A stretch of 29,768 nt of DNA, from contig CAKRIN010000031.1 of assembly GCA_934343805.1 (NCBI GenBank), positions 1 to 29,768 of the forward strand. Direction: 5' to 3'. The translations under genes and the position numbers were made by a program. The stretch is from an uncultured Lachnospira sp. (lineage in GTDB: Bacteria > Bacillota > Clostridia > Lachnospirales > Lachnospiraceae). Below are positions 23,947-29,768 of the stretch, one piece after another (the stretch's first letter is position 1; every line of letters starts with the position of its first letter). A model generated the notes under the pieces. That model was given only the letters and a program-made list of their open reading frames with translations. It made no database searches and had not been told where the DNA came from.

Positions 23947-25802
23947 TGTTTCTCTCTGCCTCCTCTGAATGAACCAAATCCAAAATGATCACATCTTAAG
24001 CAGCGTCCAGATTCCTGACATGCTTCCTCGCATGAAAAACCATACTCAATAGGTTCAAAGTCTTTCTTTCTTTCTGCGGCATCACGCAGTGCAACCTCAA
24101 CTCGTCCGCAAGGTATCTTGTCCTCATATCCGGCATAAGGTATCTCTACATCTGAAGTTATCTCATGATGGTAGCCAAGATATTCATCAATGTTGGCTGC
24201 CGCAACCTTTCCGGCTGCTATAGCTCTGATTACTGTTGCAGGTCCTGTTACGCAGTCTCCTCCTGCAAATACTCCTTTATGTTCTTTAATCTCACTTGTA
24301 TCAAGTGCCTCGATTGTTCCTCTCTTGACTGTAACACCATGCTCCTCAAAATATCTTGTCTCGATACCCTGTCCAATGGCAACTACAATAAGTTCACAAG
24401 GAATAAGAACCTCGTCCTTAGCTGCAGTCTTAGGTGATGGTCTGCCGCCTTTTATCCTGCTTATCATCTGTGGCTGAACCCATAAACCAACTGCTGCGTC
24501 ATTTTCATCTTTCTCTATTCTAACCGGTGACATAAGCTCTAGAACATCACAGCCCTCTGCCTCTGCACCTTCAACCTCTTCTGAAAGCGCCGTCATGTCG
24601 GCTTTTCTTCTTCTATATACAATGCTTACTTTATCTGCACCTAATCTTACAGAAGAACGGGCAACATCCATTGCAACATTTCCACCACCAATAACAACTA
24701 CACGTTTTCCAGTATAATCAGGCATCTCATCATCACCAATTGCACGAAGCATTTCTACTGCTGATATTACACCTGTTTTAGCATCCTCTCCATCAATTCC
24801 AATCTTCTTGTCTGCATGTGCCCCAATAGAAATGTATACTGCATTATATTCTTTGTTAATATCCTCAAGCGTAATGTCTGTTCCTACGCTTATATTTTTC
24901 TTAACTTCTATTCCTGTAGACAGTATTGAATTAATCTCTGCATCAAGCTTCTTTCTTGGAAGTCTGTAGTTAGGAATTCCATATCTTAACATTCCGCCAA
25001 GCTGTTTTCTCTGCTCAAATATAGTAACCTTATGTCCCATAAGAGCCAGATAATATGCGGCACTGAGGCCTCCCGGACCTCCACCGATTATTGCAACCTT
25101 CTTACCTGTTGGCTCATTACATGCTGGAACCGGAACATCCCCGGCATTATCGACCGCCATTTTCTTAAGTCCCCTGATGTTGACTGGCGCGTCAATAAGT
25201 GTTCTCTTACATCTGTTTTCACATGGATGCTCACAAATGTATGCGCATGTTGTAGGCATTGGATTGTCTCTTCTTATAAGACGAACCGCATCTGCATATC
25301 TCTTTTCATGCACAAGTGCTATGTATCCCGGAATATCTACTCCTGCAGGACATGACTTCACGCATGCAACCGGCTGGTTACTGTTACATGAACAAAATCC
25401 CCTCTCCATATGTGACCTGAAATCATCCTCGCATCCATCAATACATTTTAATACAAGCTTGGCCGCCTCATATCCGATTGCACAGTCAGCGGAATAATAG
25501 ATTCCCTCTGCTGTGAGCCTGATAACATCAAGAGTTTCCTCTGTTGCGTTACCATCAAGCACATCATCAAAAAGTCTCGCTAACTGTCTAAGTCCCACAC
25601 GGCATGGGACACATTTACCACATGACTGTGCAAGACACATTTTTATAAATGACCTCGTAAGGTCGATAGTACACAATCCTGGTGGACTTGCTACTATTCT
25701 TCTCTCCAAATCCTGATATAAAGACTCCATTGTAACCTGAGCCTTATCCTTGGTAATAATCGTTAATCTGCTCAATTCCCGCTCCATTTCTGCATATTGC
25801 AT
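23940..25802 (-). CDS. NuoF-type Fe-S / GltD-type FAD-NAD(P)H oxidoreductase fusion
   Basis: 620 residues. The N-terminal 120 residues match the C-terminal Fe-S domain of NuoF (SCGKCVPCR at 60-68 and a fourth Cys at 107). Then comes a GltD-like module: an N-terminal Fe-S region (CVKSCPAGVDIPGYI; C186, C190, C194, C198), an FAD motif GGGPGG (240-245) and an NAD(P) motif VVVIGGGNVAMDVARS (about 369). A Cys-rich tail (CEEACQESGRCLRCDHFG) ends it. It lacks NuoF's FMN/NADH core, so NAD(P)H oxidation is probably at the GltD-like part. As partner of hydA it would link NAD(P)H to the hydrogenase Fe-S chain. Start ATG 25800-25802 has a weak RBS; ATG 15 bases inside is an alternative. Confidence 0.88.
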   Translation of the reverse strand: MQYAEMERELSRLTIITKDKAQVTMESLYQDLERRIVASPPGLCTIDLTRSFIKMCLAQSCGKCVPCRVGLRQLARLFDDVLDGNATEETLDVIRLTAEGIYYSADCAIGYEAAKLVLKCIDGCEDDFRSHMERGFCSCNSNQPVACVKSCPAGVDIPGYIALVHEKRYADAVRLIRRDNPMPTTCAYICEHPCENRCKRTLIDAPVNIRGLKKMAVDNAGDVPVPACNEPTGKKVAIIGGGPGGLSAAYYLALMGHKVTIFEQRKQLGGMLRYGIPNYRLPRKKLDAEINSILSTGIEVKKNISVGTDITLEDINKEYNAVYISIGAHADKKIGIDGEDAKTGVISAVEMLRAIGDDEMPDYTGKRVVVIGGGNVAMDVARSSVRLGADKVSIVYRRRKADMTALSEEVEGAEAEGCDVLELMSPVRIEKDENDAAVGLWVQPQMISRIKGGRPSPKTAAKDEVLIPCELIVVAIGQGIETRYFEEHGVTVKRGTIEALDTSEIKEHKGVFAGGDCVTGPATVIRAIAAGKVAAANIDEYLGYHHEITSDVEIPYAGYEDKIPCGRVEVALRDAAERKKDFEPIEYGFSCEEACQESGRCLRCDHFGFGSFRGGREKQW

Positions 25803-25821
25803 ATGTCGTATTGCTGCTCGC

Positions 25822-25831
25822 CAGTATACTG
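25822..25831. promoter_or_regulatory. Short palindrome before the hydrogenase operon
   Basis: CAGTATACTG is a perfect 10-bp palindrome 19 bases upstream of the flavoprotein start, in the expected operator zone. No convincing -35/-10 pair was found, so it is only a candidate regulator site, possibly for the divergently unrelated HxlR next door. Confidence 0.25.
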
Positions 25832-25876
25832 CCAGGCAGTTCTATGTAACATTCTACACAATATATATTAATTTGA

Positions 25877-25914
25877 AAAGGAAGGTTATTTTTTTCACAC
25901 AATAACCTTCCTTT
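25877..25914. terminator. Terminator after the hxlR gene
   Basis: Perfect 14-bp arms (25877-25890 and 25901-25914, AAAGGAAGGTTATT and complement) around a 10-base loop, 6 bases after the regulator's stop codon. The minus strand continues TTTTCAAA, the plus strand side ends CTTTC, so it mainly serves the minus-strand gene. Confidence 0.8.
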
Positions 25915-25920
25915 CATCCA

Positions 25921-26295
25921 TTACTTGTGGTCGCACTTCATGCACTGGCTCATTTCCTTGTCAGTTTCTTTCTTATAAAATGCACCTGACCAGTCGCATA
26001 TACTCTGCAATATCGGCATTACAGACCATCCCTTTTCTGTAAGTGAATATTCAACTCTTGGTGGAATTTCATCGTATGATTTTCTTGAAACAATATCGTC
26101 AGCAATCAGTGCCTTTAATGTTGTAGACAATACTGCATCTGTAATATTAACCATTTCTGTTCTTAATTCACTATATCTTAATGTCTTCTTCTCTGCGAGA
26201 ACACATATAATTCTTGACTTCCATTTGCCACCAAACACTTCAAGTCCATATTCCAATGGACATCTGATATCAGCTTCTAACTTCTTATGATACAT
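25921..26295 (-). CDS. HxlR-family winged-helix regulator
   Basis: 124 residues with the full HxlR pattern: conserved Cys12 in CPLEYGLEVFGGKWKSRIICVL, recognition region LRYSELRTEMVNITDAVLSTTLKAL, wing PPRVEYSLTEKGWSVMP and a C-terminal dimer helix. Cys12 is the redox or electrophile sensor in several relatives, and a C-terminal CMKC pair may add metal or redox sensitivity. AGGAGG precedes ATG 26293-26295. It lies upstream of the hydrogenase pair in the same direction but behind a strong terminator, so it is a separate transcript that could still control it or itself. Confidence 0.9.
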   Translation of the reverse strand: MYHKKLEADIRCPLEYGLEVFGGKWKSRIICVLAEKKTLRYSELRTEMVNITDAVLSTTLKALIADDIVSRKSYDEIPPRVEYSLTEKGWSVMPILQSICDWSGAFYKKETDKEMSQCMKCDHK

Positions 26296-26337
26296 AAATC
26301 CTCCTAGTATTTTAATGATTTACCAATTGGGCGTTTC

Positions 26338-26368
26338 ATTATGATATCATGTTATTGGGATTTTTCAA
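26338..26368 (-). promoter_or_regulatory. Candidate hxlR promoter overlapping a palindrome
   Basis: Minus-strand TTGAAA (26363-26368), 19-base spacer, CATAAT (26338-26343). The perfect palindrome ATGATATCAT at 26341-26350 overlaps the -10, which suggests autoregulation. Confidence 0.35.
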
Positions 26369-26439
26369 AGCTGCTATTAATTTTGTTAGTGACTTATAAA
26401 GTTGTGACTGGTTATTTCTACTGAACATTTTATTTAATT

Positions 26440-27408
26440 TTACTTCTTCTCCTTATCTTTAACTGCCATCTCGTACTCTTCCTCAGAATACTTAGTAAGT
26501 ATCTTCTCCTTATCAATTCCTAGTTCCAGCATAGAGGTTATGGCACGTACTCTTTCCTTATGCTCACCTTCTTTTAGCCCTTCATTTATCCCCTGCTGTA
26601 TTCCATCTTCCACACCTCTCTGGTACTGCTCTTCCTTCAGTACTTCCATGTGACCTTCTTCGTCATATTCGTAAATGCTCACTCCGACCACCTCGTTTCT
26701 ATTCTTTCTGAAAAAATCGGATAGTACATTTTCCTGAATACATTCATCTATCGCCTCATTAACAGCAATCTCTATATCCTTCTTTTCCTCATTCTTTTTA
26801 TGTCTTACCTTATTTACAAATATCATATAATCTTTAAGGCTTTTACACTTTTCAAGAAGCTCGCTGTTATTACCACTGTTAATGTTTAAAACCTGAACTA
26901 TAAGTTCTAAGCTGTTAACGTCATTAATTCGATCATTAACATCCCCTACACCTAATTCTGTCGTTCCACATTCAATATGTGTCTCTTTATTTTTCTTTTC
27001 AAACATATCCGACAGCCTCTGGTACTCCACCTCCGGTGCTCTGGCTGTCCCATTATAAAATGTTATAAAATGTGGTACAGGTATCTTTAAACCACTTCTG
27101 TATAAATCCTTATTGCTATACATCCCCCTGTAGACATCTGATAAATAATGCAGATATCTTAACGGCATATTAGGATTCTTTGTTGACTGCTGCTCAAACA
27201 TATACAGATCCTGACTGAATACAAATGATGCATCATTCTTGTACTTAACATAAATTCCGTTCTTAAGTGTTGTAACCATAAGATTCTCTGTATCTGAATA
27301 GCTTGTTCCATTCATTCCATTATACAAATCCAAAAGATTATCCTTATCCCTATACAACAGACAGAATACAGTATCTTTGTGGTTTACATAAGTCTTACTT
27401 TCCTTCAT
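26440..27408 (-). CDS. Rpn-family PD-(D/E)XK nuclease (transposase-like)
   Basis: 322 residues from ATG (AAGGAG 8 bases upstream); a TTG two codons earlier is less likely. The core has the Rpn/PDDEXK_2 pattern: HKDTVFCLLYRDKDNLLDLY, then DASFVFSQDLYMFEQQSTKNPNMPLRYL, where D and E-x-Q are the active-site positions. A charged C-terminal helix with the repeated R/G-V-E-D-G-I-Q-Q-G-I-N-E-G pattern is typical. Rpn proteins are DNA endonucleases that promote recombination and have been linked to phage defence; they often occur in several copies per genome. Seen complete. A GTATCA-CT-TGATAC palindrome (27493-27506) lies about 85 bases upstream. Confidence 0.88.
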   Translation of the reverse strand: MKESKTYVNHKDTVFCLLYRDKDNLLDLYNGMNGTSYSDTENLMVTTLKNGIYVKYKNDASFVFSQDLYMFEQQSTKNPNMPLRYLHYLSDVYRGMYSNKDLYRSGLKIPVPHFITFYNGTARAPEVEYQRLSDMFEKKNKETHIECGTTELGVGDVNDRINDVNSLELIVQVLNINSGNNSELLEKCKSLKDYMIFVNKVRHKKNEEKKDIEIAVNEAIDECIQENVLSDFFRKNRNEVVGVSIYEYDEEGHMEVLKEEQYQRGVEDGIQQGINEGLKEGEHKERVRAITSMLELGIDKEKILTKYSEEEYEMAVKDKEKK

Positions 27409-27492
27409 TGGCAACTCTCCTTATTCTCACTTCTCATAATTGTTATACAGTAAAGAGATTGTTTCTTAGAAAAGTAATTCCTTATAAAGATA

Positions 27493-27506
27493 GTATCACT
27501 TGATAC
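27493..27506. promoter_or_regulatory. Palindrome upstream of the Rpn gene
   Basis: GTATCA-CT-TGATAC, perfect 6-bp arms with a 2-base centre, about 85 bases before the Rpn start codon. Possible operator; promoter elements here are not convincing. Confidence 0.25.
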
Positions 27507-27711
27507 CCCCAAAGACAAGCATATATAAGCCAAATCGACGACTATTCCTTAACCACTTTCAGTATAGCACAATTAGAATTCATATCTATTATTACTATAT
27601 ATAATATATCATACATTCAGAAGCATTGCAAGTATTTCTTTTATTTTTATATTTTAAATATATATAAACATATTAACGAAGTAATATGCATTATATCAAT
27701 TAATTAACTTA
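27507..27711. other. Very AT-rich spacer, no gene seen
   Basis: The stretch between the Rpn gene and the next terminator is almost entirely A and T from about 27,580 on. No frame with an RBS and no strong hairpin is visible. It may hold the Rpn promoter or be DNA with structural curvature. Confidence 0.4.
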
Positions 27712-27749
27712 TACAAAATAAGCCGGACTGCAAAGATAACAGCCCGGCT
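27712..27749 (-). terminator. Terminator after the 210-aa gene
   Basis: Arms 27721-27730 and 27740-27749 (AGCCGGACTG versus CAGCCCGGCT) match at 9 of 10 with a 9-base loop; the minus strand then reads TTATTTTG. It lies about 30 bases after the stop codon at 27778. Confidence 0.75.
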
Positions 27750-27777
27750 CTGGTTTAATATAATATATTATAATGTA

Positions 27778-28410
27778 TTAATCAAAATTTTCCCAATAAT
27801 CAACAAATTCCATAAATTCTTTTGCTATTTCATCTGATGCACTGTTAAAATCGCATTTTGGATTATAATACACATTTTCTCCTAAACTTACCTTCTTATA
27901 TTTTCCACTTTCATCAGTGTCAGGATACATATCCAAAGCCTTTATTACGCGAGGTACTCTTATAAACTGTAGTGCGCACAGCTTTTCACAGATACACTCC
28001 TCATTATTTTCCTGCGATTTATAGAAAGATACTCCTGTTATCTGATATGTATTTTTACCGGTTTTATATGATAAATAATCAAAAATATGCGTTGCCTCAT
28101 TATAACATTCTGGTTTTTTAGCGTTTTTGCTCTCTGTAATTATATTAGCATGCTTTAATGAAGGATAATTTTCAATAATTTTATCTCTAATGTCATTTAA
28201 TTTATCATTAATAGCTTTTGAACAATCTTCCGCACATTTTTTATCTAAAGGTCGCATATGTATATTTCCATTATTTCTGTCACATAAAATGTATGCATTT
28301 CCTACTACCCCACTTTTTGCAGCTTCTTTACCTTCTTTTGATGTCTCATATGAATCTATTTTTTCCCATTCATTACCATTAAACAATAATAATCTATATT
28401 CCTCACACAT
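27778..28410 (-). CDS. Hypothetical protein, 210 aa
   Basis: Not recognised. A soluble, Lys/Glu/Asn-rich protein with no signal peptide. It contains several Cys (CEEYRL, ILCDRNN, CAEDCSK, ECICEKLC) that could bind metal or form disulfides. The N-terminus (LLLFNGNEWEKIDSYETSKEG) and the C-terminus (NPKCDFNSASDEIAKEFMEF) look folded. ATG 28408-28410 follows AAAGGATAAGG. It lies 51 bases downstream of the membrane-anchored protein gene and precedes a terminator, so the two probably form an operon and may be functionally linked. Confidence 0.65.
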   Translation of the reverse strand: MCEEYRLLLFNGNEWEKIDSYETSKEGKEAAKSGVVGNAYILCDRNNGNIHMRPLDKKCAEDCSKAINDKLNDIRDKIIENYPSLKHANIITESKNAKKPECYNEATHIFDYLSYKTGKNTYQITGVSFYKSQENNEECICEKLCALQFIRVPRVIKALDMYPDTDESGKYKKVSLGENVYYNPKCDFNSASDEIAKEFMEFVDYWENFD

Positions 28411-28461
28411 ACCTTATCCTTTACCTTTCTTCTATACATAATTATATAATTATTAAATGCC

Positions 28462-29217
28462 TTATTTTTCTACAAATTCAGAACCATTAAAATAACCAAA
28501 TAATCTAAATGAACATTCATCACAAAAATTATAATAAGTAAATGAATATACATTCCATATATCACTTTTTCCGGCATAACTCATACCATTTTTTATAGCA
28601 TGAGTACAATTATATTTTTTACGAGTATATTGAATAAAATTTTGTGCTTCAACACTATTTCGAATAGCATTTATGGCATCTTTTCGATTTACCCAATAAC
28701 TTTCATTTAAATCAATAGAACCATCCGCTTTATATACAATGTGATCTTCCTGAGGTGTAGCAGGCTCCGGACTTGGTTCTGGTGATGGACTTGGTGCCTG
28801 TTCCGGAGATGGCTCAGGAGATGGTGTGGCAGGTGCTTCTGTAACCTGCTCATTATATTCCTGCTGTGAATTGCTGCCATTATCCTTACCTGCTGAATCA
28901 TTATCCTCGACAACATTATTCTCTTCCGCTTCCTCTGTCACATTCTCACTGGCTTCTTCTGTATCAGATTCTTCTGTCACATTTTCCGTTGATAAAGCAG
29001 TATCCATACTTTCTTCTGTATTCTTATTAGTCTGTGTTTCTTTTATAGAAGTTGTTTCAAGTTCCACTTTTTTATCATTTTTCGTCTTATTACTTTCCTT
29101 AGAGTTCTTACTGTTTACACCTATAACAACACCAACTACGCACAGTATAACAACAATAGCGCTTACTATCCCGATTATAACAATTTTAGAATTGAATTTT
29201 TTAAATAGATTTTGCAT
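28462..29217 (-). CDS. Membrane-anchored protein with acidic and Pro-Ser-Glu-Pro stalk
   Basis: 251 residues. A single N-terminal hydrophobic segment (IVIIGIVSAIVVILCVVGVV, about residues 12-33) preceded by Lys residues anchors it with the rest outside. Then comes a long Thr/Glu/Ser/Asn-rich stalk (about 35-125), a PSPEPSPE-type repeat (about 128-155), and a globular C-terminal domain (about 160-251) with three Cys (YNCTHAIKNG, FCDECSF). This is a surface-display architecture; the domain's role is unknown. ATG 29215-29217 is chosen because GGAGG lies 7 bases before it; the ATG at 29232 lacks an RBS. It has a clear promoter upstream. Confidence 0.75.
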   Translation of the reverse strand: MQNLFKKFNSKIVIIGIVSAIVVILCVVGVVIGVNSKNSKESNKTKNDKKVELETTSIKETQTNKNTEESMDTALSTENVTEESDTEEASENVTEEAEENNVVEDNDSAGKDNGSNSQQEYNEQVTEAPATPSPEPSPEQAPSPSPEPSPEPATPQEDHIVYKADGSIDLNESYWVNRKDAINAIRNSVEAQNFIQYTRKKYNCTHAIKNGMSYAGKSDIWNVYSFTYYNFCDECSFRLFGYFNGSEFVEK

Positions 29218-29246
29218 CTTTTGTCCTCCCATATTTAACTCTATAA

Positions 29247-29277
29247 ATTATATAGCTATATCCCCCATTTTTGTCAA
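29247..29277 (-). promoter_or_regulatory. Promoter of the membrane-anchored protein gene
   Basis: Minus-strand TTGACA (29272-29277) followed by TATATA at a 17-base spacing (29249-29254) or TATAAT at 19 (29247-29252). Start predicted near 29240, about 25 bases before the chosen ATG. Confidence 0.65.
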
Positions 29278-29333
29278 TCACTGTTATATGTGTGTACGAT
29301 TTTGTAATTAACTTTTCTTATTCTAGACCCTAT

Positions 29334-29374
29334 ATAAAAAGCGGATTGCCAGACTTACGCCAGTAACAATCCGC
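29334..29374 (-). terminator. Rho-independent terminator after the aldo/keto reductase remnant
   Basis: Perfect arms GCGGATTG (29341-29348) and CAATCCGC (29367-29374) around an 18-base loop, with TTTTTATAT following on the minus strand. It has outlived the gene it served. Confidence 0.85.
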
Positions 29375-29408
29375 CCGTTCTTCATTTCATTTTTAACAAA
29401 ACTTATAA

Positions 29409-29627
29409 TTACATCTTTCCACCATATACAGGGAAGCCGCTGCTCTCACCATAATTTTCTATCTTCTTGAAATTCTTAAGCACTTCCATATCCTCTGCGC
29501 TGATTTCAAAATCAACCTGTTCATATGTCTTATGCTCAGCAGCAACCTTTGATACAACAAAAAGTTCTTCTCTTGGCACGCCGCATGTACGCACACCTTC
29601 ACCAACACCACGCTCAGAGGCATATTG
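29409..29627 (-). pseudogene. Aldo/keto reductase remnant with internal deletion
   Basis: The frame reads QYASERGVGEGVRTCGVPREELFVVSK, matching the AKR region after the catalytic Asp (Y-x-N-E-x-x-V-G, then GVPREELF-TK). After about ten residues it jumps to VDFEISAEDMEVLKNF, a typical AKR C-terminus, and ends YGGKM. Roughly 200 residues of the barrel are missing, and the 5' end stops at TGA 29628-29630. Thus both start and middle are lost. The 61-residue GTG-started frame inside (29409-29594) is not a functional gene. Confidence 0.7.
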
Positions 29628-29648
29628 TCAAATGTGTATGTCAGATTT

Positions 29649-29768
29649 TTATATATTCATCGTCATATATGGGGGAATGCATATAATTCCATCTTTTACA
29701 ATTAAATTTCTTGGATGAATAATATAACTTTCCCCTATGCGCTCCTTGTATTTTTCTCTGAAATTATT
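29649..29768 (-). CDS. 3' end of a probable DUF4143-type ATPase (partial)
   Basis: An open frame enters from the right edge and ends at TAA 29649-29651 with 39 residues: FREKYKERIGESYIIHPRNL and then IVKDGIICIPPYMTM. This matches the C-terminal end of prokaryotic AAA ATPases with a DUF4143 domain, which commonly finish in YIIHxKDL...DGI-YIPxYMTM. Only the tail is visible, so function and completeness cannot be judged. It is followed by the AKR remnant, 21 bases from its stop to that frame's upstream stop. Confidence 0.55.
   Translation of the reverse strand, partial: NNFREKYKERIGESYIIHPRNLIVKDGIICIPPYMTMNI

Noticed and set aside
28740..28840. Tandem DNA repeat or CRISPR-like array
   Set aside because: The repetition is short codon-level Pro-Ser-Pro-Glu coding sequence inside a gene; there are no spacer-repeat units. 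No CRISPR array is visible anywhere in the window.
29409..29594. 61-aa frame as a small functional protein
   Set aside because: It starts at a GTG inside the aldo/keto reductase remnant and fuses two distant parts of that fold.

Overview
The window looks like a chromosomal segment of a low-GC anaerobic Firmicute, most likely a Lachnospiraceae (Lachnospira/Roseburia/Butyrivibrio-like). The reasons are AT-rich DNA with strong AGGAGG ribosome-binding sites, an M2-type [FeFe] hydrogenase next to a NuoF/GltD-like flavoprotein, an Rpn-family nuclease, a DUF819 membrane protein, and an IS110 remnant. All assignments come from reading the sequence and recognising families; no database was searched. 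Essentially every real gene lies on the minus strand, so transcription runs from high to low coordinates.

Region 1 (1-3,543) is a small accessory cluster. It holds a truncated low-molecular-weight phosphatase start, a HigB/HigA-type toxin-antitoxin pair behind a near-leaderless consensus promoter, an XRE regulator, a flavodoxin-type reductase broken by a 1-base frameshift, and a second HigB-like toxin with an antitoxin fused to an M78 (ImmA/IrrE) peptidase. A 16-bp perfect inverted repeat lies upstream of the second pair.

Region 2 (3,544-14,347) is the centrepiece: a tightly packed operon of four large genes. In transcription order they are a 515-aa protein with a CoiA-like zinc finger, a 922-aa coiled-coil protein with a degenerate P-loop, a 333-aa unknown, and a 1,749-aa superfamily 2 helicase carrying several zinc ribbons and a C-terminal DUF1998 domain. 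A 65-aa AbiEi/DUF6088-like protein trails the operon. The giant helicase as last gene resembles the DruE position in Druantia, and the order of three unknown proteins then helicase recalls druB-C-D-E, but no DruA (DUF4338) is present. It is best treated as a Druantia-like or new helicase-based anti-phage system.

Region 3 (14,400-19,062) has an IS110 transposase pseudogene, a small XRE remnant, a Nudix (MutT-like) hydrolase, and a 993-aa PLD nuclease-helicase-DUF3427 protein with its own consensus promoter. This is a second probable defence or nucleic-acid-processing unit, so about 1-19 kb reads as a defence island.

Region 4 (19,095-26,368) is ordinary metabolism with visibly higher GC: a DUF819 permease-like protein, PepD aminoacyl-histidine dipeptidase, a complete [FeFe] hydrogenase translationally coupled to a 620-aa FAD/Fe-S oxidoreductase, and an HxlR regulator. 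Two related intergenic palindromic elements flank pepD. The hydrogenase and flavoprotein probably pass electrons between NAD(P)H and protons.

Region 5 (26,440-29,768) has an Rpn-family PD-(D/E)XK nuclease, a hypothetical 210-aa protein, a membrane-anchored protein with an acidic/proline-rich stalk, an aldo/keto reductase remnant, and the 3' end of a probable DUF4143 ATPase that runs off the window.
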